A stretch of DNA of 32,335 bases from an uncultured bacterium (GCA_949296245.1 CASFNW010000021.1:1-32335), one strand, 5' to 3'. Counted from the first letter of the stretch, positions 7,953-17,086 are shown. Program-made: numbers and translations. The notes: generated by a model not told the origin, from the letters alone.

Positions 7953-8107
7953 CAGATAATCGTTTTTTGAAATCTTTAATAGTTCATATGGGGCGTTAGC
8001 AGGGACCCACAAAAAGCTGACTAAATGTCAGGTTTTTGAAGGGGGGCTGCGCTCGAACCAGATAATCGTTTTTTTGAAATCTTTAATAGTTCATATGGGG
8101 CGTTAGC
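7953..8107 (+). repeat. 48/49-bp direct repeat around a hairpin repeat at tRNA-Ala
   Basis: 7953-8000 and 8059-8107 are identical except for one T in a T-run. Each holds the leader and the first 11 nt of tRNA-Ala (GGGGCGTTAGC). Between them, 8001-8058 holds AAAAAG, the stem CTGACTAAATGTCAG, GTTTTTGAAGG and a GC-rich tail. The ACTCTGCCGA box is absent here (AGGGACCCAC stands in its place), but the ACTAAATGT loop keeps the same orientation relative to the tRNA. Near-identity of the repeats implies the most recent event of the three. Confidence 0.85.
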
Positions 8108-8169
8108 GCAGCTGGTAGCGCATCACACTGGCAGTGTGGGGGTCACGAGTTCGAGTCTCGTACGCTCCA
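8097..8169 (+). tRNA. tRNA-Ala (GGC)
   Basis: 73 nt, CCA not encoded. The acceptor stem GGGGCGT/ACGCTCC contains the G3-U70 wobble pair that defines alanine tRNAs; anticodon loop CTGGCAG gives GGC. It starts inside the second copy of the direct repeat. Confidence 0.96.
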
Positions 8170-8180
8170 GATTTTGCAAC

Positions 8181-8203
8181 AAGAGCCGAAAAGGCTCTTT
8201 TTT
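8181..8203 (+). terminator. Terminator of tRNA-Ala
   Basis: AAGAGCC/GGCTCTT stem with a short A-rich loop and TTTTTT, 11 nt after the tRNA. Confidence 0.8.
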
Positions 8204-8307
8204 AGTGCGATATAAAATTTAAGTTAATTTAAATATTGTTATAAAATACTAATAATAAATATTTTTTATCTAAATAAATATACTATGATTAAAATGGAGG
8301 TTTTATT

Positions 8308-8922
8308 GTGGCAGGAAATGAACAAAGTTTAAAAATGTATCCTGAAAGTTATGTCGTTCTTGATATAGAAACAACAGGGCTTAGTGCGCAAAAAGATTCT
8401 ATTATAGAGTTGAGTGCATTACGGGTTGATGACAATAAAGTTGTTGATGAATTTTCTGAACTTGTTAATCCTGAATGTTATGTTTCTCCTTATATTTCAT
8501 ATTTGACAGGAATTACTTTTAAAATGATGAGCGAAGCACCAAAGCTTCCTGATGTTCTTGGTCGTTTTGTAGATTTTGTTGCAGATGATATAGTTGTAGG
8601 TCATAATATCACTTTTGATATAAGTTTTATAAACAGAAACAAACAGTTATGCTTTGATACCGGATTTGATAATGATTATATAGATACATTGAAACTATCA
8701 AGAATGTTTTTGCCGAAGCTAAAAAGTCACAAGTTGGGAATTATTGCACAGCATTTGAATTTTGATACAGATGGCATGCACAGAGGTTTGAAAGATTGTA
8801 TTGTTACAAATATGTGTTATCAAAAGTTTTTGCAAATGCATAAAGAAAAACAGTTGAAACAAACAAATGCACTTGGTCTAAATTTGTCAGAAGAAAAAGA
8901 GATCAATACAATTCCCCGATAA
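8308..8922 (+). CDS. DnaQ-like DEDDh 3'-5' exonuclease
   Basis: A 204-aa protein of the DNA polymerase III epsilon/RNase T exonuclease superfamily. Motif I is VVLDIETTGL (D19, E21), motif II GHNITFDISFI supplies the next acidic residue, and HRGLKDCIVT near the C-terminus gives the H and D of a DEDDh active site. It removes nucleotides from 3' DNA or RNA ends using two metal ions. The length fits a free-standing exonuclease; no polymerase or GIY-YIG domain is fused. The start is GTG, supported by GGAGG at 8296-8300. Its 3' end overlaps the convergent kinase-like gene by 20 bp. Whether it proofreads for the replicase or acts in repair cannot be told from sequence. Confidence 0.88.
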   Translation: MAGNEQSLKMYPESYVVLDIETTGLSAQKDSIIELSALRVDDNKVVDEFSELVNPECYVSPYISYLTGITFKMMSEAPKLPDVLGRFVDFVADDIVVGHNITFDISFINRNKQLCFDTGFDNDYIDTLKLSRMFLPKLKSHKLGIIAQHLNFDTDGMHRGLKDCIVTNMCYQKFLQMHKEKQLKQTNALGLNLSEEKEINTIPR

Positions 8923-10084
8923 TTTGGTTTATTTCATTATTATTGCGTTTTAAAAGCGCCTGTACATATTTTGAATCTTTTGTAATCATTACTTCCATAC
9001 ATTCGAGTTTCTTTGCAAGAGCTGTATCAATATCTTTATCATTCTTTTTGTATAAGCTGTAAAAAATATTTTTTCTTTGATTAAATGGAGCAAAATATAT
9101 GTTATTTGCTATATATAAAGAGACCTCTTTATCTGCAGCAGGCAGTAACAAATTAAGACATTTTGCTGCATTTTCTTCAGGAAGTGTCTGCAATATGCTA
9201 AAAACGCTTTTTAATCTTTCGTTATAAATCTGAGAAGGTCTCCATTTTAATGTTTCTTCCAGAATTTTTTGAGGCAAAGATGGGTTTCTTATGGCTTTTG
9301 AATAAATATATCGCAGAGTTTTATTCTTAGCCTGCGGCATAATATCAACACAGCCGTTATCTACAATTATTCCGTTAACATTATTTTTAAAGTTATATTG
9401 TTCAGGTTGACTTATTAAAATACCGATTTTTTCAGTGACAAAAGGTTTGCCTGTAAATTTTTTTTTGCTTTTTTCAAATTTAGAAATCATTAGTCCGTTT
9501 TCTAAATCACCAAAATAGAACTTAAACCAGTTGTTATTCCTTTTTTGAATTTTTCCTTTCATATATTGCGCAACAGGCTGTTCAAAAAAATTGCCGTTGT
9601 TTTTATGTATATTCCATCCGGTAAGCATAAAGTGTTCGTAAATTTTTAATGCAAAACTTTCACCTTTCATATTAATTTTATAAACATCGCCGTAGCTTCC
9701 GCTATTTATGTACTTTATTTTTGCCATCTGCCATTTTTTCAGTACTCCGGCTTTTTGAAAAAGCTTGGTTAGTTCAATGCTTGCCCGTATTTTTGCTGTT
9801 AAGCTGTTCTTTTTATCTCTTAGACCTGCACCAATTTTACCAAAGTTTATGAATATTTCTTTTATTGTTTCAGGTCGTTTTTCAAAGGGTATTGAATATA
9901 TCCATTTGGAAGGCAGCCGGCCTATTTTACCATGGGATTTTGATGCATATTTTTTATATAGTTCAAAAACCTCTTCCTTATCATAAACAGATTTTGATAA
10001 TTTGGCGGTTAATCCCTTAAAAGAAGTATTGCTGTTTTTATAAAATTGTTCCTGATATGAATTTAATGTGTTATTTATTTTCAT
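8903..10084 (-). CDS. Protein-kinase-like protein with N-terminal FKG motif
   Basis: 393 aa from the ATG at 10084 (a GTG three codons upstream is possible). The N-terminus, MKINNTLNSYQEQ, leads to NTSFKGLTAKL at about 22. At about 125-150 lies a kinase-type nucleotide-binding N-lobe: INSGSYGDVYKI (glycine-rich loop) then GESFALKIYE, the lysine of the VAIK motif. A possible metal-binding segment is NGIIVDNGCVDIMPQA, but I see no clear HRD catalytic loop, so activity may be altered or absent. The C-terminal about 120 residues are helical and unassigned. There is no signal peptide. No substrate is implied by context. It could be a diverged kinase, a pseudokinase or an aminoglycoside-phosphotransferase-like enzyme. 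Confidence 0.6.
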   Translation of the reverse strand: MKINNTLNSYQEQFYKNSNTSFKGLTAKLSKSVYDKEEVFELYKKYASKSHGKIGRLPSKWIYSIPFEKRPETIKEIFINFGKIGAGLRDKKNSLTAKIRASIELTKLFQKAGVLKKWQMAKIKYINSGSYGDVYKINMKGESFALKIYEHFMLTGWNIHKNNGNFFEQPVAQYMKGKIQKRNNNWFKFYFGDLENGLMISKFEKSKKKFTGKPFVTEKIGILISQPEQYNFKNNVNGIIVDNGCVDIMPQAKNKTLRYIYSKAIRNPSLPQKILEETLKWRPSQIYNERLKSVFSILQTLPEENAAKCLNLLLPAADKEVSLYIANNIYFAPFNQRKNIFYSLYKKNDKDIDTALAKKLECMEVMITKDSKYVQALLKRNNNEINQIIGELY

Positions 10085-10117
10085 ACCAGACACAAAATCT
10101 AAACAAAAAATATTTTG

Positions 10118-11758
10118 CTATACATTTGCTGTTTGGCTGTGCAAAGCTTTTTCATTTTTAGCTAGTTCTTTATACAGAGTGATTCCGCCTGTCAGACTGT
10201 ACACATTATTAAAGCCCCGTTGTACAAGGATTCTTGAGGCAACATAACTCTGGAATCCTGTGTTGCAGAACAGTACAATCTTTTTATCTTTAGGAAGTTC
10301 CGTATATTTTGTTCTCAATTCCGGTGTAAAGATATTTATTGCACCGTCAATAGTTTCATTTTCAAACTCTGCCTGCGAACGTATATCAATAAGAATCGAG
10401 TCTTTTATATCTTCAAAATATGCAGGTTTTACAAAACCTTTCAGTATATTGTCCGCATGCATACCAAGTATATTTACAGGGTCTTTGGCAGAAGAATAAG
10501 GAGGTGCGTAACAAAGCTCGGAATCGATTAAATCCCATACTTTTAAGCCGTTTCTCATTGATACTGCAATCACATCCACCCTTTTTTCAACACCTTCATA
10601 TCCTGCTGCCTGAATTCCCAGTATATCTCCTTCATTATTAAAAAGAAGTTTGTACATTGTTCTTGTTGCGCCCGGGTAATAATTTGCGTGAGAAAAGCCG
10701 TAAGTAAATGTTTTCCAGTACGGAATATTCTTTTTGATAAGCATTTCTTCGCTGTTACCCGCACAGGCGATAGTCAGGTCAAATACTTTTACTACAGCAG
10801 AACCTATAGTTTTTTTGTAAACGGACTTGTATCCTGCAATATTATCAGCAATAATTCTTCCCTGCCGGTTTGCCGGCCCTGCAAGAGGAATAAGGACACT
10901 ATCATTTGTTACAAAATCCTGAACTTCTACACTGTCACCTCCGGCATAAATATCAGGGTCTGATGTCTGCATATATTCATTAACCTTAATTCCGCCGGTT
11001 TTACCGATTTCAAGCCCGCAAGATTTTGCAAGTGTTGTCTCGGGTTTTACGCCGATGGAAAGAATTGCTATATCATAAGGAATTTTTCTTCCTGAATTTA
11101 ATATAATTTCATCATTTGTCAGTTGTTTTACTCCGTCTGAGAGTACAAGTTCTACTTTATGTTTTCTTATTTCATTCTGTGCGAGTGCTGCTGTTTCTTT
11201 GTCTACTGGCGGCAGAATGTGAGATGCCTGCTCTATCAGAGTTGTTTTGATTCCCTCAATTTGCGCAAAATTTTCTGCCATTTCTATACCAATAAAACCG
11301 CCTCCGATTACTACGGCATTTTTTATACCTGTATTTTTTATCCGGGCTTTTATTTTTTCAGCATCCTGAAGCATTCTGACTGTAAACACTTTGGGATTAT
11401 TTATACCGTCTATTTGCGGAATAAAAGGACTTGCTCCAGGGGCAAGTACAAGTTTGTCGTATGACAATGTTTCGTATTCATTCACAGTTACTGTTTTAGA
11501 TTTTCTATCTATTTTTGTAACATTTGCGCCCATTTTTATGTCAACATTTAGCAAGTTTTTAAATTTTTGAACACTTGAAACATGCATTTTTTCTTCACTG
11601 TCAATTACATCTGAACAGTAATAAGGTAGTCCGCAGTTTGCTATGGAAATTTCCTGTGTTTTTTCTAAAATTGTTATTTGAGCATAGTCATCCAATCTTC
11701 TTAATCTTGCTGCAGCGCTTGCTCCGCATGCTCCTCCTCCGATTATTAAAACTTTCAT
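10118..11758 (-). CDS. cdr: CoA-disulfide reductase with C-terminal rhodanese domain
   Basis: A 546-aa flavoprotein. The N-terminal FAD Rossmann motif is VLIIGGGACGASAAARL (3-19). ISIANCGLPYY holds the single redox-active Cys42 typical of CoA-disulfide reductases, in place of the CxxC of glutathione reductase. The NAD(P)H motif is VVIGGGFIGIEMAE near 150, and the second FAD motif is DIYAGGDSVEV. The last 100 residues form a rhodanese domain with active Cys498 (VLFCNTGFQSY). Such fusions reduce CoA disulfides, CoA persulfides or polysulfides with NAD(P)H. A GAGGAG ribosome site precedes the ATG. It is divergent from the decarboxylase gene 64 bp away. Together with rubrerythrin it points to thiol and oxygen-stress handling in an anaerobe. 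Confidence 0.9.
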   Translation of the reverse strand: MKVLIIGGGACGASAAARLRRLDDYAQITILEKTQEISIANCGLPYYCSDVIDSEEKMHVSSVQKFKNLLNVDIKMGANVTKIDRKSKTVTVNEYETLSYDKLVLAPGASPFIPQIDGINNPKVFTVRMLQDAEKIKARIKNTGIKNAVVIGGGFIGIEMAENFAQIEGIKTTLIEQASHILPPVDKETAALAQNEIRKHKVELVLSDGVKQLTNDEIILNSGRKIPYDIAILSIGVKPETTLAKSCGLEIGKTGGIKVNEYMQTSDPDIYAGGDSVEVQDFVTNDSVLIPLAGPANRQGRIIADNIAGYKSVYKKTIGSAVVKVFDLTIACAGNSEEMLIKKNIPYWKTFTYGFSHANYYPGATRTMYKLLFNNEGDILGIQAAGYEGVEKRVDVIAVSMRNGLKVWDLIDSELCYAPPYSSAKDPVNILGMHADNILKGFVKPAYFEDIKDSILIDIRSQAEFENETIDGAINIFTPELRTKYTELPKDKKIVLFCNTGFQSYVASRILVQRGFNNVYSLTGGITLYKELAKNEKALHSQTANV

Positions 11759-11822
11759 AAAATATCTCCTCTAAATTTTTCTTATGATAAAATTATGAAA
11801 GAAAAGAGGTAGGGATTCAATA

Positions 11823-12752
11823 ATGAAAAGAATTTTGGTAACAGGCGGAGCAGGATTTATCGGGAATCATTTGTGCAGACGATTGCTGGATGAAGGCAAT
11901 CATGTAATTTGTCTTGATAACTTCTTCACAGGATTAAAAAGACATATAGAAGATATGATGCCAAATCCTAATTTTGAGCTGATTGAACATGATATTATTG
12001 AGCCTGTTGATATTAAGGCAGACCAAATTTACAATCTGGCATGTCCTGCAAGTCCTCCTCATTATCAATATGATTCTGTTAAAACAATGAAAACTTCCGT
12101 ATTAGGTATAATTAATATGCTTGAGCTTGCAAAAAAATATAATGCAACTATTCTGCAGGCGTCGACATCGGAAGTATACGGGAATCCTCTTGTTCACCCT
12201 CAAAAAGAAACCTACTGGGGAAATGTTAATCCAATAGGGATAAGAAGCTGCTATGATGAAGGAAAACGTGCAGCCGAAACATTGGTGTGTGATTACCACA
12301 GACAGTATGGTGTTGATATTAGAATTATAAGAATTTTTAACACATATGGTCCAAATATGGATCCCAAAGACGGACGAGTTGTATCTAACTGCATAATGCA
12401 AGCACTAAAAGGTGAAGAAATAACAATATACGGTGATGGTTCACAGACAAGAAGCTTTTGCTATGTTGATGATCTTGTGGAAGGCATTATACTCATGATG
12501 AATAACAAAAACAGATTTGCCGGTCCTGTTAATCTTGGAAATCCATCAGAACGTACTGTTTTAGATTTGGCGCAAAAAGTTTTGGAACTTACCGGCTCAA
12601 AGTCAAAACTTAGTTTTTTGCCGCTACCCAGTGATGATCCTGTAAAACGTAAGCCTGACATTTCTATCGCAAAAGCAGAGCTTGGATGGGAGCCAAAAGT
12701 TGACATAGTGGAAGGCTTAAAAAAGACTATCGAATATTTTAAGACGGTTTGA
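11823..12752 (+). CDS. uxs: UDP-glucuronate decarboxylase (UDP-xylose synthase)
   Basis: A 309-aa extended short-chain dehydrogenase. [14 protein letters not shown] (4-17) binds NAD. The CPASPPHYQ segment and [14 protein letters not shown] are characteristic of UDP-glucuronate decarboxylases and separate them from dTDP-glucose dehydratases. The catalytic Y-x3-K lies in [30 protein letters not shown] and [14 protein letters not shown] complete the family pattern. It converts UDP-glucuronate to UDP-xylose plus CO2 for surface polysaccharide. The ATG is preceded by a GAGGTAGGG purine run. No UDP-glucose dehydrogenase or glycosyltransferase is nearby, so the precursor must be made elsewhere. Confidence 0.92.
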   Translation: MKRILVTGGAGFIGNHLCRRLLDEGNHVICLDNFFTGLKRHIEDMMPNPNFELIEHDIIEPVDIKADQIYNLACPASPPHYQYDSVKTMKTSVLGIINMLELAKKYNATILQASTSEVYGNPLVHPQKETYWGNVNPIGIRSCYDEGKRAAETLVCDYHRQYGVDIRIIRIFNTYGPNMDPKDGRVVSNCIMQALKGEEITIYGDGSQTRSFCYVDDLVEGIILMMNNKNRFAGPVNLGNPSERTVLDLAQKVLELTGSKSKLSFLPLPSDDPVKRKPDISIAKAELGWEPKVDIVEGLKKTIEYFKTV

Positions 12753-12763
12753 TTTTTAATAGG

Positions 12764-12885
12764 GATTCTTCAGTAGTTTCACTCCTTCAGAATGACACAA
12801 GTTTTATTAATAAAGATTCTCCGGTTACTTTGTTCCCTCAGAATGACGTATTTTTGTCATCCTGAGGACAGTGCTCGAAGGATTT
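12764..12885. repeat. Three copies of a TCAGAATGACA...GATTC spacer repeat
   Basis: Copies lie at 12764-12796 and 12815-12847 (same direction, ending CAGAATGAC) and inverted at about 12856-12885 (GTCATCCTGAGGA...AAGGATT). This resembles the widespread bacterial GTCATTCTGA...GAATC intergenic repeat. Copies 2 and 3 face each other and could fold as one hairpin. Confidence 0.6.
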
Positions 12886-12908
12886 GTTTTGCTATTTTTC
12901 TTAGATTG

Positions 12909-13066
12909 TCCGAAAAAAATTCGTGATAAGGCTCTGCAGAACAAAACAATCTAGTGAATTGTTTTGTGAGATGGAAATGACGTGAACAAGAACTCTGTGC
13001 GGAAGGTGCCCGTGGCATGTTTCGGATGGAGGCGTGCTTAGTGAGATACGAAGTATCTCAGTGCAG
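12909..13066 (+). repeat. Composite hairpin repeat (copies 5a-5c)
   Basis: It opens with TCCGAAAAAAATTCGTGATAA. The first unit has GCTCTGCAGA, stem ACAAAACAAT/ATTGTTTTGT with loop CTAGTGA, and TGAGATGG (12931-12974). AATGACGTGAACAAGA links to a second unit beginning ACTCTG at 12992 with an imperfect hairpin, and a third hairpin TGAGATAC/GTATCTCA lies near 13040-13061. The rest of 12753-13269 contains no supported gene; an AT-rich TATATT box near 13234 may be the promoter of the next gene. Confidence 0.6.
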
Positions 13067-13269
13067 TATAAAATTACCACAAGCCATACTTATCAGGATG
13101 CCATTTAGGGCACGTAAACTCTCAGTATGGCACGGTTTTGAAAATTTAGTGAAATTCGCTATATACGTCCAATATTTTTTCTATTGTTACAAAATAGAAT
13201 AATAATTCATATTTATTATTGTTTATATGTTATATTAAAATTGATTCCACAGAAAAATCAGGAGTTTTT

Positions 13270-13986
13270 ATGAAAAAGATATTAGTTTTTGTTTTTTGTT
13301 TAATGTGTGCCTGTTTTATTGGCATAGAAAGCGTAAATGCGGAACAGGTAAAAGATGAGCAATATTATCTGAATCTGGGTAAAGATTATGAATGGAAAAA
13401 TAACAGACTCGGTGCAATAGATTTGTATACAAAAGCACTTGAGATAAATCCTGATTTTGATGAAGCAAGAAGCCAGAGAGCCAGACTTTTGTATTTCGAA
13501 GGTAAATATGATAAAGCACTGGAGGATTATACTTATTTTTATAATAAACAGCCACAATACGGTCCCGGAGTTTATTATGAATACCGTATTGATTGCAAGA
13601 AGAAACTAGGAATGACAGAAGCCGCTTTGGATGATATGTATGAAGTTATTCTTGCGTACGGAGGACAGGCAAAAGTTCTGCAAGATATGATAGACCTTAT
13701 TCAGGAGAATCCTGAATATAAATACAAATTGTCAATTGATTCACATATGGACTTGATTGCGAAATATAAAAATCAGGCAAAAACACTTAAGGATTATGCA
13801 CAAACATTTTTGGATAAAAAGTATAATATGCAGAATAAAGAATATTATAATTTCTTTATAGGTATATCAAATGCAATGTATGATATGCTTGCACAGGAAA
13901 GTGATGCTAATGTAAAACCGGTACTACGAAGGACTGTACCAGGTGAAGCTGAACAGATAATAAATGTAGAGCAAGAACAAAATTAA
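13270..13986 (+). CDS. Exported TPR-repeat protein
   Basis: 238 aa from the ATG at 13270, chosen because AGGAG lies 7 nt upstream and a clear signal peptide follows (KKILVFVFCLMCACFIG, with a cleavage-like VNA|EQ). At least two tetratricopeptide repeats follow: YYLNLGKDYEWKNNRLGAID with LYTKALEINPDF, then EARSQRARLLYFEGKYDKAL. TPRs mediate protein-protein contacts; the protein should lie in the periplasm or at the outer face. The C-terminal half is helical without recognisable motifs. It ends in a 4-bp TTAA overlap with the convergent YkgJ-type gene. Partner unknown. Confidence 0.8.
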   Translation: MKKILVFVFCLMCACFIGIESVNAEQVKDEQYYLNLGKDYEWKNNRLGAIDLYTKALEINPDFDEARSQRARLLYFEGKYDKALEDYTYFYNKQPQYGPGVYYEYRIDCKKKLGMTEAALDDMYEVILAYGGQAKVLQDMIDLIQENPEYKYKLSIDSHMDLIAKYKNQAKTLKDYAQTFLDKKYNMQNKEYYNFFIGISNAMYDMLAQESDANVKPVLRRTVPGEAEQIINVEQEQN

Positions 13987-14585
13987 TTTTTGTTTTCAAT
14001 AAACCAGTCAATCAGTGGTTTTGTTTCGCCGAATAGAATATTAAATTCCTGCTCAAATGCGATATTTGTTAAATATGAATAACTTACATTGAACCCGAGA
14101 GGTTCTTCTTTAACATTTAATTTCTTAAATTTTCTGACAGAAATAGTCCTTTTTTGTAAATTTAATACATTAGAGTAATTCAACCCCTTATGACTGCAAA
14201 AAGGGGCTTTTACTTTTGTGCCTTTGTACTGAGTCATAAGTCCAAAGGTTCTGCATACAACCCCCCTGTAGTTGTATAACGAACAGGCATTGTCTATAAG
14301 AAATGGACAGTCATAAAGAAATTTTTTGCCTCTGAATTTTTTTTTCTTAGAAAGTATTTCCTGTAAATTTTGCTCAATTTTGTCTGTGACAGAGGATTCC
14401 AGTGTATCCAAACCGGATAAAAGATATTTCATCTCAAGCAGAGAATAAGGAAATTGCGAATGCTTGCAGCAAAAGGCACAGCCTTTCTTGCAGAAGATAT
14501 AAGGCTTTTGACTTATGAAAAATTTATCCAGTTTTGTATCCAAAAATTCCAGATATTTTTTGTAATTTTCTATCATACTGTTCAT
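13983..14585 (-). CDS. YkgJ-type cysteine-cluster protein
   Basis: 200 aa from the ATG at 14585. The cysteine pattern IFCKKGCAFCCKHSQFP followed by CPFLIDNACSLYNYRGVVCR then TFG is that of the YkgJ/UPF0153 family, thought to bind zinc or an iron-sulfur cluster; the biochemical role is unknown. An extended -10 box, TGCTATACT (14604-14596), lies only 10 nt before the ATG and there is no Shine-Dalgarno, so the transcript may be nearly leaderless. A TTG at 14594 and an ATG at 14576 are alternative starts. The gene is convergent with the TPR gene, sharing TTAA. Confidence 0.8.
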   Translation of the reverse strand: MNSMIENYKKYLEFLDTKLDKFFISQKPYIFCKKGCAFCCKHSQFPYSLLEMKYLLSGLDTLESSVTDKIEQNLQEILSKKKKFRGKKFLYDCPFLIDNACSLYNYRGVVCRTFGLMTQYKGTKVKAPFCSHKGLNYSNVLNLQKRTISVRKFKKLNVKEEPLGFNVSYSYLTNIAFEQEFNILFGETKPLIDWFIENKN

Positions 14586-14661
14586 TACAGACAAAAGTAT
14601 AGCATATATTTTTATAAGATTTTTAAGCGCACAAAAATTTTTTTACGGGATTTAAATAATT

Positions 14662-16083
14662 ATGATAAGCAATGTTTCAACAAATACACCGTATAAATTT
14701 TTAAATAATACACCTTTATTAAAAGGTGATACAAACAAGCCTGATATTCATTTTTCACAATGCACGGCATATGAAAAGACACTAAAGGCCATACCGGTAC
14801 CGACTCTTCTTGCATATATGACAAACAAATATGCTGATGACAATGTTCGTGTAGAGTTTATTAACACACTTAATACTGATAAAATGATGCAAAAATATGC
14901 GCAAAATGCACGGGGATGTGCTGATAATCTGGCACAAAGAGCAGGAAAGAAGGGTCAGGTCCTAAACTGGATAGATGAATTAGCGAAAAATCAGCTGCAG
15001 AGGCTTGATGAAATATATGCATTTGCTGATTCTTTAAAATCAAACGGCAGTAAAAAGCTTGTTGTGATAGGTATAGGCGGTTCAAAGCACACTGTTGAAA
15101 ATATGTTAAGACTAAACGGAAAAGGAGAAAATGTATACTTTCTTTCTGCTGCTGACCCTCAAAGCATAAAAGAGTTCTTTGAAAGAAATAATCTAATAGA
15201 GGAAAAACCGGCAGTGCTTGTAGTATCAAAGTCAGGTACAACTCTGGAGCCTTCTTATGATTTTGACTGTGTGAGAAAAATTCTCGGTGATGATTTTAAA
15301 AATTATGTATGTATTACAGATGCTGACAAAACAAAAAGCAAACTAAGACAAATAGCAGAAGAAAACGGCTATAAATGCGGAATAATCCATGACGATTGCG
15401 GCGGCAGATTCGGTGCATTTGATGATCATTCTCTTGTTGCTCTGGCATATTGCGGTATGTCAAAAGATGAGATGAAAAGAATGCTTGAAGCTTCTTTAAA
15501 AGCACAAAAGAATTTTTTAAATCCTGATATTACAAAAAATCGAGCACTGCAGCGTGCTGCCTTTAATGCCGAATGTATATTAAACGGAAAACAAAACCAG
15601 TATGATTACTATTTCGCTGACAGATTTGAAGACACTGCTTTATGGAATACGCAATTGAAAAAAGAATCTCACAAGTCACTTTACAAGCCCTCAGGCGATT
15701 TAATAGGCCCTGCTTTTTTACACAATTCCACGGAGGCAGACCTTGATGAAGGCAATACAAATTCTTTTTATACCTTTAATATAATAAAAAATGACAACAG
15801 CACTGATTACAAGCTATACAATGCACTAATAAAAGGCAGTCTGAAAGCTTACAGCGACAGACATCCTGTATCTCTTATTTCATTAAAAAATTTGTCAGTT
15901 GAATCAATTGCGGAATTTGTTGAACTAAAACATTTTGAGACAATATATACGGGTATGATATTAAGAGCAGTGCTGAATAAAGATTCAGCACCGCCTGAAA
16001 TTTTGCCTGAGGTTTTGCAGCCTCATGTTAATATCTATAAAAATGAAGTAAACAAGATTTTAGATTCAGCAATTAAGAGTTAA
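14662..16083 (+). CDS. Divergent glucose-6-phosphate isomerase paralogue
   Basis: 473 aa, about 40 longer than the second PGI (26614-27915), mainly through an N-terminal extension of about 70 residues. Shared landmarks: GKKGQVLNWIDEL, VVIGIGGSKHTVE (sugar-phosphate site), VVSKSGTTLEPSYDF (SIS-type phosphate loop), HDDCGGRFGAFDDHSL and the C-terminal LPEVLQPHVNIYKNE. The PGI signature position after GGRF is G here but S in the other copy, and HNSTEADLDEG replaces HHSAEAHFNP, so a potentially catalytic histidine region differs. It may be a true isomerase, or a paralogue with a changed sugar-phosphate substrate. No strong ribosome site precedes the ATG. It ends in a TTAA overlap with the convergent gene. 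Confidence 0.75.
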   Translation: MISNVSTNTPYKFLNNTPLLKGDTNKPDIHFSQCTAYEKTLKAIPVPTLLAYMTNKYADDNVRVEFINTLNTDKMMQKYAQNARGCADNLAQRAGKKGQVLNWIDELAKNQLQRLDEIYAFADSLKSNGSKKLVVIGIGGSKHTVENMLRLNGKGENVYFLSAADPQSIKEFFERNNLIEEKPAVLVVSKSGTTLEPSYDFDCVRKILGDDFKNYVCITDADKTKSKLRQIAEENGYKCGIIHDDCGGRFGAFDDHSLVALAYCGMSKDEMKRMLEASLKAQKNFLNPDITKNRALQRAAFNAECILNGKQNQYDYYFADRFEDTALWNTQLKKESHKSLYKPSGDLIGPAFLHNSTEADLDEGNTNSFYTFNIIKNDNSTDYKLYNALIKGSLKAYSDRHPVSLISLKNLSVESIAEFVELKHFETIYTGMILRAVLNKDSAPPEILPEVLQPHVNIYKNEVNKILDSAIKS

Positions 16084-16883
16084 TAGCAGATTTCTAAATC
16101 CTGTGTGAGTTTTACAAAGATTTCTTTGCCAGGTTTTGCGTTGTAGTTAAGTCCTTTTGATGCCGAGCCTATAATCAGTCCCAGGCCTCCGCCTACAGGC
16201 ATACCTATTGCTAGACAACCTGTTCCTACAGCACTTGCTGCTGCGCCGATTGCAGCACCGATACCCGCACCGACACCGAATAAACCTACTGTCCATAGTG
16301 CTGCTTTACCTGTTGCAGCCCAGCCTGAACGTTTCAAAATACCTGCTTCATCGCTTACTCTGGCTTCTATGGTGCCTGTAGTTCCGTCCATGAGAGCTAT
16401 TTCATTTATGGAAAGAACAACTTTTGCATTTCTGTTCCACGCTTTTGACGGAGTAAGTTCTGTTACAGCGGCAATAAACTGTGTCCCCGCAGGGAGAAGA
16501 ACTCTGCCTTCAACTGTTTTTAAATCTTCCTGCAGGACAAAGGTAACTTTGTCGCCTACTTTTGCAGTTTTTGTAGAAAAAGTATCCGCAAAAGCTATTT
16601 TTATTACATTTCCTTTTGATATTACCACCTTGTCTTCTTTTATGTTTACAGTGTTGATAACTGTTTTTTTATAAGTCGGCAGGTGTTCTACATTTGATTG
16701 TACTTTAATCTGGAATTTTGCATTTTGTACAGCAGGAGCAGCTTGCACCGGTTCTGTCTGCGCCGGCTGTACAGCTGTTGTATCAGATGCTGCTGTTTGT
16801 GCAAAAACGGCAGGTGCTGTATTTAATGAGATAAAAGAAACCATAAGTGCATACGCACAGAGCTTTTTAAAATCTTTTTTCAT
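16080..16883 (-). CDS. Exported protein with VirB10/TrbI-like domain
   Basis: A 267-aa protein with a signal peptide (LCAYALMVSFISLNTAPAVFAQ), an Ala/Pro/Gln-rich linker (about 30-55), then a beta-rich region VGDKVTFVLQEDLKT, VEGRVLLPAGTQFIAAVTEL, TPSKAWNRNAKVVLSINEI. That region resembles the segment of VirB10/TrbI-like proteins in which an export-ready value is made large by GTxF-type strands. A long Gly/Ala hydrophobic stretch (about 200-245) may insert into a membrane. The ribosome site AAGGAAGGA is good. No other conjugation or type IV secretion genes are present, so a transport role should not be assumed. A related domain recurs in the 29978 gene. Confidence 0.6.
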   Translation of the reverse strand: MKKDFKKLCAYALMVSFISLNTAPAVFAQTAASDTTAVQPAQTEPVQAAPAVQNAKFQIKVQSNVEHLPTYKKTVINTVNIKEDKVVISKGNVIKIAFADTFSTKTAKVGDKVTFVLQEDLKTVEGRVLLPAGTQFIAAVTELTPSKAWNRNAKVVLSINEIALMDGTTGTIEARVSDEAGILKRSGWAATGKAALWTVGLFGVGAGIGAAIGAAASAVGTGCLAIGMPVGGGLGLIIGSASKGLNYNAKPGKEIFVKLTQDLEICY

Positions 16884-17086
16884 ACCGGTATCCTTCCTTA
16901 AAATTACTATTAAAATTATAGCATTTTTTTGAATTTCGCCAAGGTGTCAGCTTGATTTTCTACACCGTATAAAGTATCTTAGAATATGTTGAAGGATGTT
17001 TTATCTGCGGTTATAAAATCTGCAGGATATAACATTTTCGGATAAAAATTCCGGATAGGCTAGTTTTCAATTGACGGACGGTGGTT

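Noticed and set aside
8001..8058. T-box or other leader riboswitch upstream of tRNA-Ala
   Set aside because: The hairpin sits before a tRNA gene, not a protein gene, with no terminator/antiterminator pair.
13017..13202. 61-aa plus-strand frame
   Set aside because: Built mostly from the composite hairpin repeat; no ribosome site.
16080..16883. True VirB10 conjugation component
   Set aside because: Too short, with no VirB/Trb neighbours; only a local domain resemblance.
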